From contig NZ_CP117452.1 in the NCBI RefSeq assembly GCF_030687895.1, forward strand, positions 3,613,501 through 3,677,500: a stretch of 64,000 nt of DNA, given 5' to 3'. The position numbers were made by a program, and so were the translations under genes. Of the stretch, positions 49,229 through 63,988 are shown piece by piece. The notes beneath the pieces are model-generated. The model worked only from the letters and a program-made list of their open reading frames with translations. It was not told where the DNA came from and searched no databases. Source of the DNA: Pseudomonas sp. FP198. GTDB lineage: Bacteria; Pseudomonadota; Gammaproteobacteria; Pseudomonadales; Pseudomonadaceae. Positions within the stretch are counted from its first letter, which is position 1. Each line of letters opens with the position of its first letter.

Positions 49229-49936
49229 ATGACCGAGTTGGCGCGCTTGAAGTTCTATGCCACTCAACCTCACTCTTGCAGTTATCTGCCGGAGGAGCAG
49301 GCCACGACCCTGTTCCTCGACCCGAGCCAGCCCATGGATGTGCATGTCTACGCAGACCTGTCGGAAATGGGCTTTCGGCGCAGTGGCGATCATCTTTACC
49401 GGCCCCATTGCCAGCACTGCAATGCGTGCGTTCCGGCGCGCATTCCCGTGGCCCGATTCACGCCCAATCGCCAGCAAAAGCGTATTTTCAAGCGCAACGC
49501 CGACTTGCAGGTGCGCCCGGCCAAGCCGCAATTTACCGAAGAATATTTTGACCTGTACCAGCGCTACATCGAGCAACGCCACGCCGATGGCGACATGTAC
49601 CCGCCCAGCCGGGATCAATTCTCGACGTTCCTGGTGCGCGACCTGCCGTTCTCGCGCTTCTACGAGTTCCGCCTCGATGGCCGACTGGTCGCCATCGCCG
49701 TCACCGACCTGCTGCCCAACGGGCTTTCGGCGGTGTACACCTTCTATGAGCCCGACGAAGAAAAACGCAGCCTGGGGCGTTTTGCGATTCTCTGGCAGAT
49801 CAACGAATGCCGGCGCCTGGGCCTGGATGCGGTGTACCTGGGCTACTGGATCAAGAACTGCAAAAAAATGAACTACAAAACCCAATATCGGCCCATTGAA
49901 TTGCTGATCAACCAGCGGTGGGTTGTCCTGAACTAA
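49229..49936 (+). CDS. bpt: Aspartate/glutamate leucyltransferase Bpt
   Basis: 235-residue transferase that adds Leu to N-terminal Asp and Glu (N-degron pathway). The Cys cluster [15 protein letters not shown] and the [11 protein letters not shown]-terminal Cys are family features, as is the C-terminal [23 protein letters not shown] at 49229 (after an in-frame TTG), GAGG upstream at 49219. In older annotations called arginyltransferase. Lies between aat and infA. Confidence 0.94.
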
Positions 49937-50093
49937 GGGCTCGCTCGCAATTGGCGCCCCGATGCAAGCACCCGACTCATCGAGTATCCCAAGAACCCCT
50001 TGGCTTGCCCCCCCTTTTTCGGGCACAATGCACGCCGCTTTTGCCTGGCGCAGTTGCACCGGGCCATTCACTGGATACCGAGGGCTTTACTGC

Positions 50094-50312
50094 ATGTCGA
50101 AAGAAGACAGCTTCGAAATGGAAGGCACTGTCGTCGACACCCTGCCCAACACCATGTTTCGTGTGGAGTTGGAAAATGGGCACGTCGTAACCGCGCATAT
50201 CTCCGGCAAGATGCGCAAGAACTACATTCGTATTCTTACCGGTGACAAAGTGCGCGTCGAGCTGACGCCCTATGACTTGAGCAAAGGGCGCATCACTTAC
50301 CGCGCTCGCTAA
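50094..50312 (+). CDS. infA: Translation initiation factor IF-1
   Basis: 72-residue OB-fold factor that binds the ribosomal A site during initiation. The full sequence [18 protein letters not shown] through [18 protein letters not shown] is diagnostic; length is exact. ATG at 50094, upstream region GC-poor. Followed by a strong terminator. Confidence 0.98.
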
Positions 50313-50322
50313 CAAGTCAATA

Positions 50323-50354
50323 CAAAACGCCCGGCTCATGTCGGGCGTTTTTGT
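50323..50354 (+). terminator. Intrinsic terminator after infA
   Basis: AACGCCCG (50326-50333) and CGGGCGTT (50342-50349) form a GC-rich hairpin with a loop of 8 bases and a following T run (50348-50351 and beyond). It ends the infA transcript. Confidence 0.9.
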
Positions 50355-50387
50355 TTGCCTGGGATTTGATGGCTGCCCCGAAACACT

Positions 50388-50475
50388 GTGGGAGCGAGCT
50401 TGCTCGCGATAGCGGTGGGTCAGTTTGCATCGGTGTCGAATGTGCCGCAGCCATCGCGAGCAAGCTCGCTCCCAC
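50388..50475. repeat. REPIN, stem class GTGGGAGCGAGC
   Basis: GTGGGAGCGAGCTTGCTCGC on the left and GCGAGCAAGCTCGCTCCCAC on the right. Between the infA terminator and the clpA-side terminator. Confidence 0.9.
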
Positions 50476-50500
50476 ATGGGATTGCAGTGTCGCATATAGC

Positions 50501-50525
50501 AAAAAGGCGCCTTTCGGCGCCTTTT
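50501..50525. terminator. Bidirectional terminator after clpA and infA
   Basis: AAAAAGGCGCC and GGCGCCTTTTT with a TTTC loop form a perfect hairpin with A and T runs on both sides, 20 bp after the clpA stop. It can end transcripts from both directions. Confidence 0.92.
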
Positions 50526-50545
50526 TACTTTGCTGCAGGTAACGA

Positions 50546-52816
50546 TCAGGCCATTTCCGCCGTGGTTTCGAAGTCGAACGTCAGCTCGCCATCCTTGATG
50601 TCGATGTGGACCACACCGCCATGCTCGGCCAGTTCGCCAAAGAGGATTTCCTCCGCCAGTGGACGCTTGATCTTGTCCTGGATCAGGCGCGCCATTGGCC
50701 GCGCTCCCATCGTCACATCGTAGCCACCTTCGGCCAGCCAGCTGCGGGCTGCATCGGTAACCTCCAACAACACCCGCTTGTCTTCGAGCTGCGCCTGAAG
50801 TTCGGTAAGGAACTTGTCCACCACGCTCTTGATGACTTCATGGCTGAGGCGACCAAACTGGATGATAGTGTCCAGGCGGTTACGGAACTCAGGCGTGAAG
50901 CTCTTCTTGATCACTTCCATCGCATCGGACGAGTGGTCCTGATGGGTGAAACCGATCGAAGCGCGCGCAGCGGTTTCAGCGCCGGCGTTGGTGGTCATGA
51001 TGATGATCACGTTGCGGAAATCCGCCTTGCGTCCGTTGTTGTCGGTCAGCGTACCGTGGTCCATGACCTGCAGCAGCAGATTGAAGACTTCCGGATGCGC
51101 CTTCTCGATCTCATCGAGCAACAGCACGCAGTGCGGCTGCTTGGTGATCGCCTCGGTCAGCAGGCCGCCCTGGTCGAACCCGACATAACCTGGAGGCGCA
51201 CCGATCAACCGCGATACGGTGTGACGCTCCATGTACTCGGACATGTCGAAGCGCACCAGCTCGATCCCCAGCGCCTTGGCCAACTGCCGTGCCGCCTCGG
51301 TCTTGCCGACACCGGTAGGCCCGGCGAACAGGAACGAACCGACCGGTTTGTCCGGCGACTTGAGACCGGCGCGCGACAGCTTGATGGCGGTCGACAGCGA
51401 GTCGATGGCCGCATCCTGGCCGAACACCGTGAGCTTCAGGTCGCGTTCCAGGTTACGCAGCAGTTCCTTGTCGGAACTGGTGACGTGTTTTGGTGGAATC
51501 CGCGCGATCTTCGCGACGATGTCCTCGACCTGCGGCACGTCGATGCGCTTGACGCGATTCTCCACCGGTTGCAGGCGCTGGTAGGCACCCGCCTCGTCGA
51601 TGACATCGATGGCTTTGTCCGGCATGTGCCGATCATTGATGTAGCGCGAGGCCAGCTCGGCGGCGGCGCGCAACGCTTCATCGCTGTATTCGATGCTGTG
51701 GTGCAGCTCGAAACGCCCTTTCAGGCCGCGCAGGATGCCGATGGTGTCTTCCACCGACGGCTCCGAGACGTCGACTTTCTGGAAACGCCGGGCCAGGGCA
51801 CGGTCTTTCTCGAAAATGCCGCGGAATTCCTGGAACGTGGTCGAGCCGATGCAACGGATATCACCCGAAGAGAGCAACGGCTTGAGCAGGTTCGAGGCAT
51901 CCATGACGCCACCCGACGCAGCACCGGCACCGATGATGGTGTGGATCTCGTCGATGAACAGGATCGCCTGCGGACGTTTCTTCAGCTCGCCGAGCAGCGC
52001 CTTGAAGCGTTTCTCGAAGTCGCCGCGGTACTTGGTACCGGCCAGCAAGGCACCCAGGTCGAGGGAATAGACGACGCTGTTGGCCAGCAGGTCCGGCACC
52101 TGGTTATCGACGATGCGCTTGGCCAGGCCCTCGGCGATCGCGGTCTTGCCCACGCCCGCCTCGCCTACCAGCAGCGGATTGTTCTTGCGACGCCGGGCCA
52201 GGATCTGCGCCACGCGCTCGACTTCCGCCTCGCGCCCGACCAGCGGGTCGATACGGCCCTGGCGCGCCAGTTCGTTCAGGTTGCTGGCATAGGCATCCAG
52301 GGGATTGCCTGAAGAAGAAGACTCACCGCCCTCGTCGTCCTGCATGTCCTGCTCACCTTCGGAATGATCGCCATGCCCGGGCACCTTGGAGATGCCATGG
52401 GCGATGTAGTTGACCACATCGATACGCGCCACGCTCTGCTGCTTGAGCAGGAAGACCGCCTGGCTTTCCTGCTCGCTGAAGATCGCGACCAGGACATTGG
52501 CGCCGGTGACTTCGCGCTTGCCCGAGCTCTGTACGTGAAAGACAGCACGCTGCAATACACGCTGGAAGCCCAGGGTTGGCTGGGTTTCGCGATCCTCGTC
52601 ATGAACGGGGATCAATGGCGTGGTGGAGTCGATGAACTCCTGCAGATCATGCTTGAGTTTATCGAGGTTTGCGCCGCAGGCACGCAAAACGGTGGCGGCA
52701 GCCTCATTATCCAATAGGGCCAGCAGCAGGTGTTCGACGGTCATGAATTCATGACGCTTCGAACGAGCCTCCTTGAAGGCAAGATTGAGGGTGACTTCGA
52801 GCTCGCGGTTTAACAT
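50546..52816 (-). CDS. clpA: ATP-dependent Clp protease ATPase ClpA
   Basis: 756-residue unfoldase working with ClpP and ClpS. N-terminal repeat domain [34 protein letters not shown], then two AAA+ modules: [19 protein letters not shown] with [13 protein letters not shown], and [19 protein letters not shown] with [15 protein letters not shown]. The hydrophobic IGL/ClpP-binding loop lies in the second. Downstream of clpS by 29 bp in the same operon. Confidence 0.97.
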   Translation of the reverse strand: MLNRELEVTLNLAFKEARSKRHEFMTVEHLLLALLDNEAAATVLRACGANLDKLKHDLQEFIDSTTPLIPVHDEDRETQPTLGFQRVLQRAVFHVQSSGKREVTGANVLVAIFSEQESQAVFLLKQQSVARIDVVNYIAHGISKVPGHGDHSEGEQDMQDDEGGESSSSGNPLDAYASNLNELARQGRIDPLVGREAEVERVAQILARRRKNNPLLVGEAGVGKTAIAEGLAKRIVDNQVPDLLANSVVYSLDLGALLAGTKYRGDFEKRFKALLGELKKRPQAILFIDEIHTIIGAGAASGGVMDASNLLKPLLSSGDIRCIGSTTFQEFRGIFEKDRALARRFQKVDVSEPSVEDTIGILRGLKGRFELHHSIEYSDEALRAAAELASRYINDRHMPDKAIDVIDEAGAYQRLQPVENRVKRIDVPQVEDIVAKIARIPPKHVTSSDKELLRNLERDLKLTVFGQDAAIDSLSTAIKLSRAGLKSPDKPVGSFLFAGPTGVGKTEAARQLAKALGIELVRFDMSEYMERHTVSRLIGAPPGYVGFDQGGLLTEAITKQPHCVLLLDEIEKAHPEVFNLLLQVMDHGTLTDNNGRKADFRNVIIIMTTNAGAETAARASIGFTHQDHSSDAMEVIKKSFTPEFRNRLDTIIQFGRLSHEVIKSVVDKFLTELQAQLEDKRVLLEVTDAARSWLAEGGYDVTMGARPMARLIQDKIKRPLAEEILFGELAEHGGVVHIDIKDGELTFDFETTAEMA

Positions 52817-52845
52817 AGCTTCACCTCATACCCAAGTGGTCGGCG

Positions 52846-53208
52846 TTAACCGTCCTTCTCGATTTCACAGAGTAGCGGATGCTGGCTTTCCCGGGCGTAC
52901 TGGTTGACCTGCATGGCCTTTGTCTCGGCGATGTCGCGGGTAAACACTCCACATACTGCCCGTCCCTCTGTATGGACGGCCAGCATGACCTTGGTCGCCA
53001 GCTCGCGATTCAGGTTAAAAAACACCTCGAGCACTTCGACGACGAAATCCATCGGTGTGTAGTCATCGTTGAACAAAACCACCTTGTACATCGGTGGAGC
53101 CTGTAAAGCGGGCTTTGATTCCTGAACAGCAATACCCGCTGAATCGTCGTCATGTAGATCCGGGCGATCCTGATTGAATGTTAGTCGAATCTGGCTGATT
53201 GCATGCAT
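52846..53208 (-). CDS. clpS: ClpS adaptor
   Basis: 120-residue N-recognin delivering N-degron proteins to Clp[24 protein letters not shown] and [24 protein letters not shown] are the family signature; the Asn-Asp of FNDDYTP and the following Met/His region line the N-terminal amino-acid pocket. First gene of the clpS-clpA operon, divergent from cspD. Residues 1-40 form the disordered entry tail. Confidence 0.95.
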   Translation of the reverse strand: MHAISQIRLTFNQDRPDLHDDDSAGIAVQESKPALQAPPMYKVVLFNDDYTPMDFVVEVLEVFFNLNRELATKVMLAVHTEGRAVCGVFTRDIAETKAMQVNQYARESQHPLLCEIEKDG

Positions 53209-53432
53209 GGAAAGAAAGGTTCGTTTAGTTGGCGAATACAGTGATGGGGCCGCTTGCAGGCGATTTCAACCGCTACTGCCCGATCACCTTGACTATCGGC
53301 AAATCGGTGTTACAACCAATAGAGCCCACCGTGGGTTAAAAAGGTCCGTGAAGTCAATCCGATTTCAATGATCGACGGCGGATGGTCAGGATGATACTCC
53401 CATGGCGGGGTGTGTTGCAGAGGGATATTGGT

Positions 53433-53732
53433 ATGCCGGGTACCGGGATGACATTCAAGGGCAAGGTCAAATGGTTCAACAACTCCAAGGGCTTCGGGTT
53501 TATCAACCGCGATGGCGATCCGAATAAGGAAGACCTGTTCGCTCACTACTCGGCGATCCTGATGGACGGCTACAAGACCTTGAAGGCCGGGCAAACCGTG
53601 TCGTTCAGCATGATCCAGGGTCCCAAGGGCGTACATGCGGTCGCCATCACGCCCGTCGCGCAGGACAACGCCGACGCCACGCCCGAATCCGTCAACGCCC
53701 TGGAGCACGTCACCGCCTCCGAAAAAGGCTGA
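53433..53732 (+). CDS. cspD: Cold-shock-like protein CspD
   Basis: 99-residue nucleic-acid-binding protein; the cold-shock domain holds the two RNA-binding motifs, [11 protein letters not shown] and DLFAHYSAI. Start ATG at 53433 follows AGAGGGA; an ATG at 53448 is also possible. The C-terminal tail after VAITP is extra. CspD inhibits replication in stationary phase in E. coli; here the same role is assumed. Divergent from clpS, as is usual in Proteobacteria. Confidence 0.9.
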   Translation: MPGTGMTFKGKVKWFNNSKGFGFINRDGDPNKEDLFAHYSAILMDGYKTLKAGQTVSFSMIQGPKGVHAVAITPVAQDNADATPESVNALEHVTASEKG

Positions 53733-53753
53733 CACACCCGCCCCTCCTCAGGC

Positions 53754-53789
53754 AAAACGCCCGGATCGATCACTCGAGCCGGGCGTTTT
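53754..53789. terminator. Terminator between convergent cspD and icd
   Basis: AAAACGCCCGG and CCGGGCGTTTT with a 14-base loop, symmetric with A and T runs, so it works for both genes. Confidence 0.92.
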
Positions 53790-53808
53790 CAGTTGCGTAA
53801 CGATCCGC

Positions 53809-55065
53809 CTACATGTGCGAAATCAGTGCATCACCAAAGCCGGAAGACGATACCAGCTTGGCTCCGTCCATCAGGCGTTCGAAGTCATAGGTCACGGTCT
53901 TGGCCGAGATCGCGCCGTTGGTGCCCTTGATGATCAGGTCGGCCGCTTCGGTCCAGCCCATGTGACGCAGCATCATTTCCGCCGACAGGATCAGCGAACC
54001 CGGGTTGACCTGGTCCTTGCCGGCATATTTGGGCGCGGTGCCGTGGGTGGCCTCGAACATCGCCACGGTGTCCGACAGGTTGGCGCCCGGCGCGATACCG
54101 ATACCGCCCACTTCAGCCGCCAGAGCGTCGGAGAGATAGTCGCCGTTGAGGTTCAGGGTCGCGATCACGTCGTACTCGGCCGGGCGCAGCAGGATCTGCT
54201 GAAGCATGGCGTCGGCGATGGCATCCTTGACCACGACATTTTTGCCGGTCCGCGGATTCTTGAACTGCATCCAGGGCCCGCCATCGAGCAGGGTCGCACC
54301 GAACTCTTCGGCCGCCACTTCGTAGGCCCATTCCTTGAAGGCACCTTCGGTGAACTTCATGATGTTGCCTTTGTGCACGATGGTCAGCGAATCGCGGTCA
54401 TTGTCGACAACATATTGCAAGGCTTTGCGCGCCAGACGTTTGGTGCCCTGCTTGGAAACCGGCTTGACGCCGATACCGCAATCCTCGTCGAAGCGGATCT
54501 TGGTAACACCCATTTCCTCCTTGAGGAACTTGATGACCTTGGTGGCCTCGGCCGAACCGGCCTTCCACTCGATGCCTGCATAGATGTCTTCGGAGTTCTC
54601 GCGGAAGATGGTCATGTCGACATCGCCAGGCTTCTTCACCGGGCTTGGCACACCCTCGAACCAGCGCACCGGGCGCAGGCAGACATACAAGTCCAGCTGC
54701 TGGCGCAGCGCGACGTTCAACGAGCGGATACCGCCACCGACCGGGGTGGTCAGCGGGCCCTTGATGGAAACCACGTAGTCCTTGACCGCGTCCAGGGTTT
54801 CCTGGGGAAGCCAGGTGTCCTGGTCGTAGACCTGGGTGGCTTTTTCACCGGCATAGACTTCCATCCAGGAAATCTTGCGCTTGCCGCCATAAGCCTTCTC
54901 GACCGCGGCGTCGACAACCTTGATCATGACCGGACTGATATCAACGCCAATGCCGTCACCTTCAATGAAAGGGATGATCGGATTGTCGGGAACATTAAGA
55001 GAATGGTCTGCATTGACGGTGATTTTGTCACCGACGGCTGGAACCTGAATCTTTTGATACCCCAT
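53809..55065 (-). CDS. icd: Isocitrate dehydrogenase, NADP-dependent, dimeric
   Basis: 418-residue TCA-cycle enzyme converting isocitrate to 2-oxoglutarate. Active-site features: the phosphorylation Ser in [17 protein letters not shown], the Arg in LRPVRWF, and [20 protein letters not shown] with the metal Asp. ATG at 55065; the frame extends further but lacks a start that suits the family. Divergent from the unrelated monomeric idh at 55547; a symmetric terminator lies after its stop. Confidence 0.96.
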   Translation of the reverse strand: MGYQKIQVPAVGDKITVNADHSLNVPDNPIIPFIEGDGIGVDISPVMIKVVDAAVEKAYGGKRKISWMEVYAGEKATQVYDQDTWLPQETLDAVKDYVVSIKGPLTTPVGGGIRSLNVALRQQLDLYVCLRPVRWFEGVPSPVKKPGDVDMTIFRENSEDIYAGIEWKAGSAEATKVIKFLKEEMGVTKIRFDEDCGIGVKPVSKQGTKRLARKALQYVVDNDRDSLTIVHKGNIMKFTEGAFKEWAYEVAAEEFGATLLDGGPWMQFKNPRTGKNVVVKDAIADAMLQQILLRPAEYDVIATLNLNGDYLSDALAAEVGGIGIAPGANLSDTVAMFEATHGTAPKYAGKDQVNPGSLILSAEMMLRHMGWTEAADLIIKGTNGAISAKTVTYDFERLMDGAKLVSSSGFGDALISHM

Positions 55066-57772
<2,707 letters not shown>

Positions 57773-57788
57773 GGTTGCAAGGAAACAC

Positions 57789-57820
57789 CACAAACCCCGG
57801 CCTGGTGCCGGGGTTTGTGT
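57789..57820 (+). terminator. Terminator after idh
   Basis: ACAAACCCCGG (57790-57800) and CCGGGGTTTGT (57808-57818) with a 7-base loop, followed by GTTTCT. A stable rho-independent hairpin. Confidence 0.9.
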
Positions 57821-57860
57821 TTCTGGCATTTACACTATCCATCAGACAGCACCCGACCCT

Positions 57861-57949
57861 GTGGGAGCGAGCTTGCTCGCGATTGCAATTCATCATTCAA
57901 TTCAAATATTGACTGACCCACCGCTATCGCGAGCAAGCTCGCTCCCACA
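57861..57949. repeat. REPIN, stem class GTGGGAGCGAGC
   Basis: GTGGGAGCGAGCTTGCTCGC on the left and GCGAGCAAGCTCGCTCCCAC on the right. The first of the repeats that fill the 638-bp idh-nudJ gap. Confidence 0.9.
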
Positions 57950-57997
57950 GTTGGATTGGAGTACAGCCGCCAGAGACAGGTCGGCTGCCAGGCCGCC

Positions 57998-58020
57998 TTC
58001 GCGAGCAGGCTCGCTCCCAC
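57998..58020. repeat. Single REP unit
   Basis: TTCGCGAGCAGGCTCGCTCC onward, a lone half-REPIN 48 bp after the preceding REPIN. Confidence 0.85.
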
Positions 58021-58092
58021 AGGAGAAACACGGTCTCACCAAGAACCAGGCCCGCTATCAGGCCGCCTCGCTTTTGATCTTGATCCTGATCT

Positions 58093-58335
58093 GGGGCGCC
58101 CCATTAACCACGATGGCCGAACGCAGGCATTGCGCAGTGGGCATCCCGGCATGGATGCCGGGATAGCCGCGCTGGGCCAGGGACGGCCCTTCGCGGCGGC
58201 CCACGGAGCAATGCCGGAGTGAGGGCATGCCGAGCCCAGGCGAGGCACCGAGTGGTGGGGCAAAGCCTTTTTGGTTACTTTTTTGGCGTCTGAAAAAAGT
58301 GACCCGCTGTAAGAGCGGAACCATAAGCAGCCGTG
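58093..58335 (-). repeat. Long structured intergenic repeat, copy 2 (inverted)
   Basis: Inverted copy of the 11247 element. Read on the minus strand, hairpin I is CCGCT-CTTAC-AGCGG (58304-58318), hairpin II ACTTTTTT-loop-AAAAAAGT (58277-58300) and hairpin III ATCCCGGCAT-CC-ATGCCGGGAT (58143-58164). Relative to copy 1 the paired bases change together, so folding is conserved. It lies between the idh terminator and nudJ. Confidence 0.85.
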
Positions 58336-58410
58336 ACCGCAGCAATGGATATGTACCCAGTCAACAATCCCGCTGCCGCCCAACCCGAAAAACGAAAACA
58401 GAGGAGTCTC

Positions 58411-58857
58411 ATGAACTGGCAACCCCACATCACCGTCGCCACCATCGTCGAAGACCAAGGCCGCTTCCTGATGGTCGAAGAATCCAAAGGCGGACGAGCA
58501 GTGCTCAACCAGCCCGCCGGCCACCTGGACCCCAACGAAACCCTGATCCAAGCCGCCATACGCGAAACCCTCGAAGAAACCGGCTGGGACGTCGAACCCA
58601 CCAGCGTCACCGGCATTTACCTCTACACCGCCCCGAGCAACGGCGTGACCTACCAGCGGGTCTGCTTCGCCGCCAAAGCCCTGAAACACCACCCGGATTA
58701 CCAACTGGACGACGGCATCCTCGGCGCCAAGTGGCTGACCCGCGACGAATTGCTGGCACAGCGCGACCGCTGGCGCAGCGAGCTGGTCATCCGCTGCATC
58801 GACGATTACCTGGCCGGCCATCGCCACAGCCTGGAGCTTATCCGCCCTTCTCTTTAG
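58411..58857 (+). CDS. nudJ: Nudix hydrolase, NudJ-like
   Basis: 148-residue Nudix hydrolase. The Nudix box runs from GHLDPNETLIQAA to RETLEETGW (about residues 37-59). GAGGAG (58401-58406) precedes ATG 58411. E. coli NudJ acts on thiamine-related and nucleoside diphosphates; exact substrate here is inferred. Encoded just before mnmA, as is typical in Pseudomonas. Confidence 0.9.
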   Translation: MNWQPHITVATIVEDQGRFLMVEESKGGRAVLNQPAGHLDPNETLIQAAIRETLEETGWDVEPTSVTGIYLYTAPSNGVTYQRVCFAAKALKHHPDYQLDDGILGAKWLTRDELLAQRDRWRSELVIRCIDDYLAGHRHSLELIRPSL

Positions 58858-58916
58858 CCTTGCACGCCCGGGCCTGATAGAATCGCGTCCTTTTTCAAGA
58901 CACTCATTGAATTCCT

Positions 58917-60041
58917 ATGCGTGATCCAGCCTCTTCGAACACCCCCAAGCAACGCGTCATAGTCGGCATGTCCGGCGGCGTGGACTCTTCCGTTTCCGCC
59001 CTTCTGCTGATCGAGCAGGGTTACGAGGTGGAAGGCCTGTTCATGAAGAACTGGGAAGAAGACGACGGAACCGAATACTGCACCGCCATGGACGACCTGG
59101 CGGACGCCCAGGCCGTCTGCGACCGGATCGGCATCAAGCTGCATACCGCCAACTTCGCCGCGGAATACTGGGACAACGTGTTCGAGCACTTCCTCGCCGA
59201 ATACAAGGCCGGTCGCACGCCGAACCCGGACATCCTCTGCAACCGCGAAATCAAGTTCAAGGCGTTCCTCGACTACGCCATGATGCTCGGGGCCGACCTG
59301 ATCGCCACCGGCCACTACGTGCGCCGCCGCGACATCGACGGTCGTACCGAGCTGCTCAAGGGCCTGGACCCGAACAAGGACCAGAGTTATTTCCTGCACG
59401 CCGTCGGCGGTGAACAGATCGCCAAGACCCTGTTCCCGGTGGGCGAGCTGGAAAAACCCGAAGTGCGCGCAATTGCCGAGAAACATGACCTGGCCACCGC
59501 CAAGAAGAAGGATTCCACCGGGATCTGCTTCATTGGCGAACGACGCTTCAGCGATTTCCTCAAGCAATACCTGCCGGCCCAGCCGGGCGAGATCAAGACT
59601 ACCGAAGGCGAAGTCATCGGCCGCCACCATGGCCTGATGTACCACACCATCGGCCAGCGCCAGGGCCTGGGCATCGGCGGCTTGAAAGACGCCGGTGAAG
59701 AGCCGTGGTACGTGCTGGTCAAGGACCTGGAGCACAACGAGCTGATCGTTGGCCAGGGCAACGACCATCCATGGCTGTTTTCCCGCGCCCTGCTCGCCTC
59801 CGATATCTATTGGGTCAACCCGGTCGACCTCAGCGAACCGCGCCGCCTGACGGCCAAGGTTCGCTACCGCCAGAGCGACCAGCCCTGCACTCTGGAAAAA
59901 ACCGCCAGCGGCTATCGCGCCACGTTCGATGATCCGCAGCGCGCGGTCACGCCCGGCCAGTCCGTGGTGTTCTACGACGGTGAAATCTGCCTCGGCGGCG
60001 GCGTGATAGAAGTCGCCGAGCCATGGAGCAGCCAGGCATGA
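58917..60041 (+). CDS. mnmA: tRNA-specific 2-thiouridylase MnmA
   Basis: 374-residue PP-loop enzyme that thiolates U34 of tRNA Lys, Glu and Gln. PP-loop SGGVDSS (19-25); catalytic Cys108 in [10 protein letters not shown] and Cys204 in TGICFIGER. Receives sulfur from TusE (36920 in this window). Overlaps the hflD start at 60038. Confidence 0.97.
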   Translation: MRDPASSNTPKQRVIVGMSGGVDSSVSALLLIEQGYEVEGLFMKNWEEDDGTEYCTAMDDLADAQAVCDRIGIKLHTANFAAEYWDNVFEHFLAEYKAGRTPNPDILCNREIKFKAFLDYAMMLGADLIATGHYVRRRDIDGRTELLKGLDPNKDQSYFLHAVGGEQIAKTLFPVGELEKPEVRAIAEKHDLATAKKKDSTGICFIGERRFSDFLKQYLPAQPGEIKTTEGEVIGRHHGLMYHTIGQRQGLGIGGLKDAGEEPWYVLVKDLEHNELIVGQGNDHPWLFSRALLASDIYWVNPVDLSEPRRLTAKVRYRQSDQPCTLEKTASGYRATFDDPQRAVTPGQSVVFYDGEICLGGGVIEVAEPWSSQA

Positions 60042-60661
60042 CGCCGATCCAGGAACAACTGACGGCACTCGGCGGGGTGTTTCTCGCCGCGGTGCTGGTG
60101 GACCGGATCGCCAAGACCGGCCAGGCCACCGAAGCCGGCCTGGGCTGTATGCTCGGCAGCCTGCTGGTACGCGACCCCAAGGACACCCTGGAAGTCTATG
60201 GTGGCGATGACCTGAACCTGCGCGAAGGCTACCGTGCGCTGATCGGCGCCCTGGAGCGCGACCCCAGCGCCCTGCAACGCGAGCCGCTGCGCTACGCCCT
60301 GTCGATGCTGGGCCTGGAGCGCCAGTTGGCCAAGCGCGACGATCTGCTGGAGACCATCGGCAAACGCCTGCCCCAGATCCAGTCCCAGGTCGAACACTTC
60401 GGCCCGTCCCACGAGAACGTGATCGCCGCTTGCGGTGCGCTGTACCAAGACACCTTGAGCACTCTGCGCCAGCGCATCCAGGTGCATGGCGACATGCGCA
60501 ACCTGCAGCAGCCTAGTAACGCTTCGAAGATCCGCGCCCTGTTGCTGGCCGGGATTCGCTCGGCGCGGCTGTGGCGGCAACTGGGTGGGCATCGCTGGCA
60601 GCTGGTGATCAGCCGGCGCAAATTGCTCAAAGAGCTTTACCCGTTGATGCGCAACGAATAA
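60038..60661 (+). CDS. hflD: High-frequency lysogenization protein HflD homolog
   Basis: 207-residue peripheral membrane protein. [24 protein letters not shown] and [18 protein letters not shown] are typical of HflD/YcfC. ATG at 60038 overlaps the mnmA stop as ATGA. Its cellular role is not well known; in E. coli it counteracts lambda CII. Confidence 0.9.
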   Translation: MTPIQEQLTALGGVFLAAVLVDRIAKTGQATEAGLGCMLGSLLVRDPKDTLEVYGGDDLNLREGYRALIGALERDPSALQREPLRYALSMLGLERQLAKRDDLLETIGKRLPQIQSQVEHFGPSHENVIAACGALYQDTLSTLRQRIQVHGDMRNLQQPSNASKIRALLLAGIRSARLWRQLGGHRWQLVISRRKLLKELYPLMRNE

Positions 60662-60670
60662 GTCGCCTTT

Positions 60671-60788
60671 GTGGCGAGGGAGCTTGCTCCCGCTGGGCTG
60701 CAACGCAGCCCCTGAGCCCGGCGGGTCTAGCGCGCTGCTTGGATTCAGGGCTGCTTCGCGGCCCAGCGGGAGCAAGCTCCCTCGCCAC
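60671..60788. repeat. REPIN, stem class GTGGCGAGGGAGC
   Basis: GTGGCGAGGGAGCTTGCTCC on the left and GGAGCAAGCTCCCTCGCCAC on the right, loop about 75 bp. Between hflD and purB. Confidence 0.9.
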
Positions 60789-60821
60789 GGGCAATAAACA
60801 GTTTTATCTCGATACGCGTAA

Positions 60822-62279
<1,458 letters not shown>

Positions 62280-62298
62280 CACATCGCTTCACCTTTGA

Positions 62299-62326
62299 GA
62301 CGCCCGGCCGCGCCGGGCGTTTTTAT
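62299..62326 (+). terminator. Terminator after purB
   Basis: CGCCCGGC (62301-62308) and GCCGGGCG pair closely around a short loop and are followed by TTTTTATT. Confidence 0.9.
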
Positions 62327-62363
62327 TCGCGTCTGAAAAGTATATTTTTTCAATAGGTTACAC

Positions 62364-63530
62364 ATGAATTCTGACATTCCACTGCAACTCCTGGGCGGTA
62401 TCACGGCACGGGAGTTCCTGCGCGACTACTGGCAGAAGAAACCCCTGCTGATCCGCCAGGCCATTCCTGACTTCGAAAGCCCGATCGACGCCGACGAACT
62501 GGCCGGCCTTGCGCTTGAGGAAGAGATCGAGTCACGCCTGGTGATCGAACACGGCGAGCGCCCCTGGGAATTGCGTCGCGGTCCGTTCGCCGAAGACGAA
62601 TTCAGCAAACTGCCGGAGCGCGAGTGGACCCTGCTGGTGCAGGCGGTCGATCAATTCGTGCCGGAAGTCAGCGAGCTGCTGGAGCATTTCCGCTTTTTGC
62701 CGAGCTGGCGCATCGACGATGTGATGATCAGCTTCGCTGCCCCAGGTGGCGGCGTCGGCCCGCATTTCGACAACTACGATGTGTTCCTGCTGCAGGGCCA
62801 CGGCAAGCGCAACTGGAAAATCGGCCAGATGTGCAACTCCGAAAGCCCGCTGCTGCCCCATGCAGACCTGCGCATCCTCGCCGATTTCGAGGCGACCGAG
62901 GAATGGGTCCTGGAACCTGGCGACATGCTCTACCTGCCGCCGCGCCTGGCCCACTGCGGCGTCGCCGTGGATGACTGCATGACCTATTCGGTGGGTTTCC
63001 GCGCACCGAGCGCCGCCGAGGTGCTGACCCATTTCACCGACTTCCTCAGCCAGTTCCTGCCGGACGAAGAGCGCTACACCGACGCCGATGCGCGGCCTGT
63101 CGCCGATCCGCATCAGATCCAGCATGACGCCCTGGACCGCCTCAAGGGCCTGCTGGCCGAGCACATGAGCGACGAGCGCCTGCTGCTGACCTGGTTCGGC
63201 CAGTTCATGACCGAGCCGCGCTATCCGGAACTGGTCGTCGGCCCGGAGCTGGAAGAAGACGATCTGCTGGCCGGCCTGGAACAGGGCGCGGTGATCATTC
63301 GCAACCCAAGCGCTCGCCTGGCCTGGTCGGAAGTCGATGACGACCTGCTGCTGTTCGCCAGCGGCCAGAGCCGTTATTTGCCGGGCAAATTGCGCGACCT
63401 GCTGAAGATGATCTGTGCCGCCGACGCGCTGCACATCGAAAACCTCGGCCCCTGGCTGGCCGACGAGGACGGTCGCGGCCTCATTCATGAGTTGGTCAAG
63501 CAAGGTAGCCTGGGGTTCGCCGATGAATAA
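62364..63530 (+). CDS. roxA: Ribosomal oxygenase RoxA-like (JmjC/cupin)
   Basis: 388-residue Fe(II)/2-oxoglutarate dioxygenase. The iron triad is His134-x-Asp136 in GPHFDNYDVF and His197 in PPRLAHCGV (His125, Asp127, His187 in E. coli RoxA/YcfD, which hydroxylates an Arg of ribosomal protein L16). ATG at 62364. The GNAT gene starts within its last codons. Confidence 0.92.
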   Translation: MNSDIPLQLLGGITAREFLRDYWQKKPLLIRQAIPDFESPIDADELAGLALEEEIESRLVIEHGERPWELRRGPFAEDEFSKLPEREWTLLVQAVDQFVPEVSELLEHFRFLPSWRIDDVMISFAAPGGGVGPHFDNYDVFLLQGHGKRNWKIGQMCNSESPLLPHADLRILADFEATEEWVLEPGDMLYLPPRLAHCGVAVDDCMTYSVGFRAPSAAEVLTHFTDFLSQFLPDEERYTDADARPVADPHQIQHDALDRLKGLLAEHMSDERLLLTWFGQFMTEPRYPELVVGPELEEDDLLAGLEQGAVIIRNPSARLAWSEVDDDLLLFASGQSRYLPGKLRDLLKMICAADALHIENLGPWLADEDGRGLIHELVKQGSLGFADE

Positions 63531-63948
63531 AATTCACGTTCGTGTCGCAGACTGGCAAAAGGATAACGCCGAGATCCGGCGCATTCGTGAAGCGGTATTC
63601 ATTGCCGAGCAATCCGTGCCGCCGGAGCTGGAGTGGGATTCGGACGATCAGGATGCCGTGCATTTCCTGGCCTTCGAAGGCGACTTCCCCATCGGCACCG
63701 CGCGCTTGTTGACTGAAGGCCATATCGGCCGCGTCTCGGTCCTCAAGGATTGGCGCGGCCTGAAGGTCGGCGATGCGCTGATGCATGCAGCAATCGCCGA
63801 GGCCGAGAAGCGCGGGCTCAAGCAGCAGATGCTCAGCGCCCAGGTGCACGCCACGCCGTTCTACGAGCGACTGGGTTTCGCGGTGGTCAGCGAGGAGTTT
63901 CTCGAAGCCGGGATTCCTCACGTGGACATGGTCCGTCATTCGGCCTGA
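63523..63948 (+). CDS. GNAT-family acyltransferase
   Basis: 141-residue GNAT protein with core matches DWRGLKVGDALMHAAIAEAEKRGL (acyl-CoA loop) and ATPFYERLGFAVVSEEF. ATG at 63523 overlaps the roxA stop, so it is coupled. Conserved next to roxA in Pseudomonas; substrate unknown. Confidence 0.88.
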   Translation: MNKIHVRVADWQKDNAEIRRIREAVFIAEQSVPPELEWDSDDQDAVHFLAFEGDFPIGTARLLTEGHIGRVSVLKDWRGLKVGDALMHAAIAEAEKRGLKQQMLSAQVHATPFYERLGFAVVSEEFLEAGIPHVDMVRHSA

Positions 63949-63964
63949 AGACCGTGGTGCGGCC

Positions 63965-63988
63965 ATCGCGAGCAAGCTCGCTCCCACA
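63965..63988. repeat. REP unit at window edge
   Basis: TCGCGAGCAAGCTCGCTCCC onward, the left half of a likely REPIN that continues beyond the window. Confidence 0.8.

Noticed and set aside
57861..58020. Repeated palindromes looking like a CRISPR array
   Set aside because: Spacing is irregular, units are inverted REP hairpins, and no cas genes are present.
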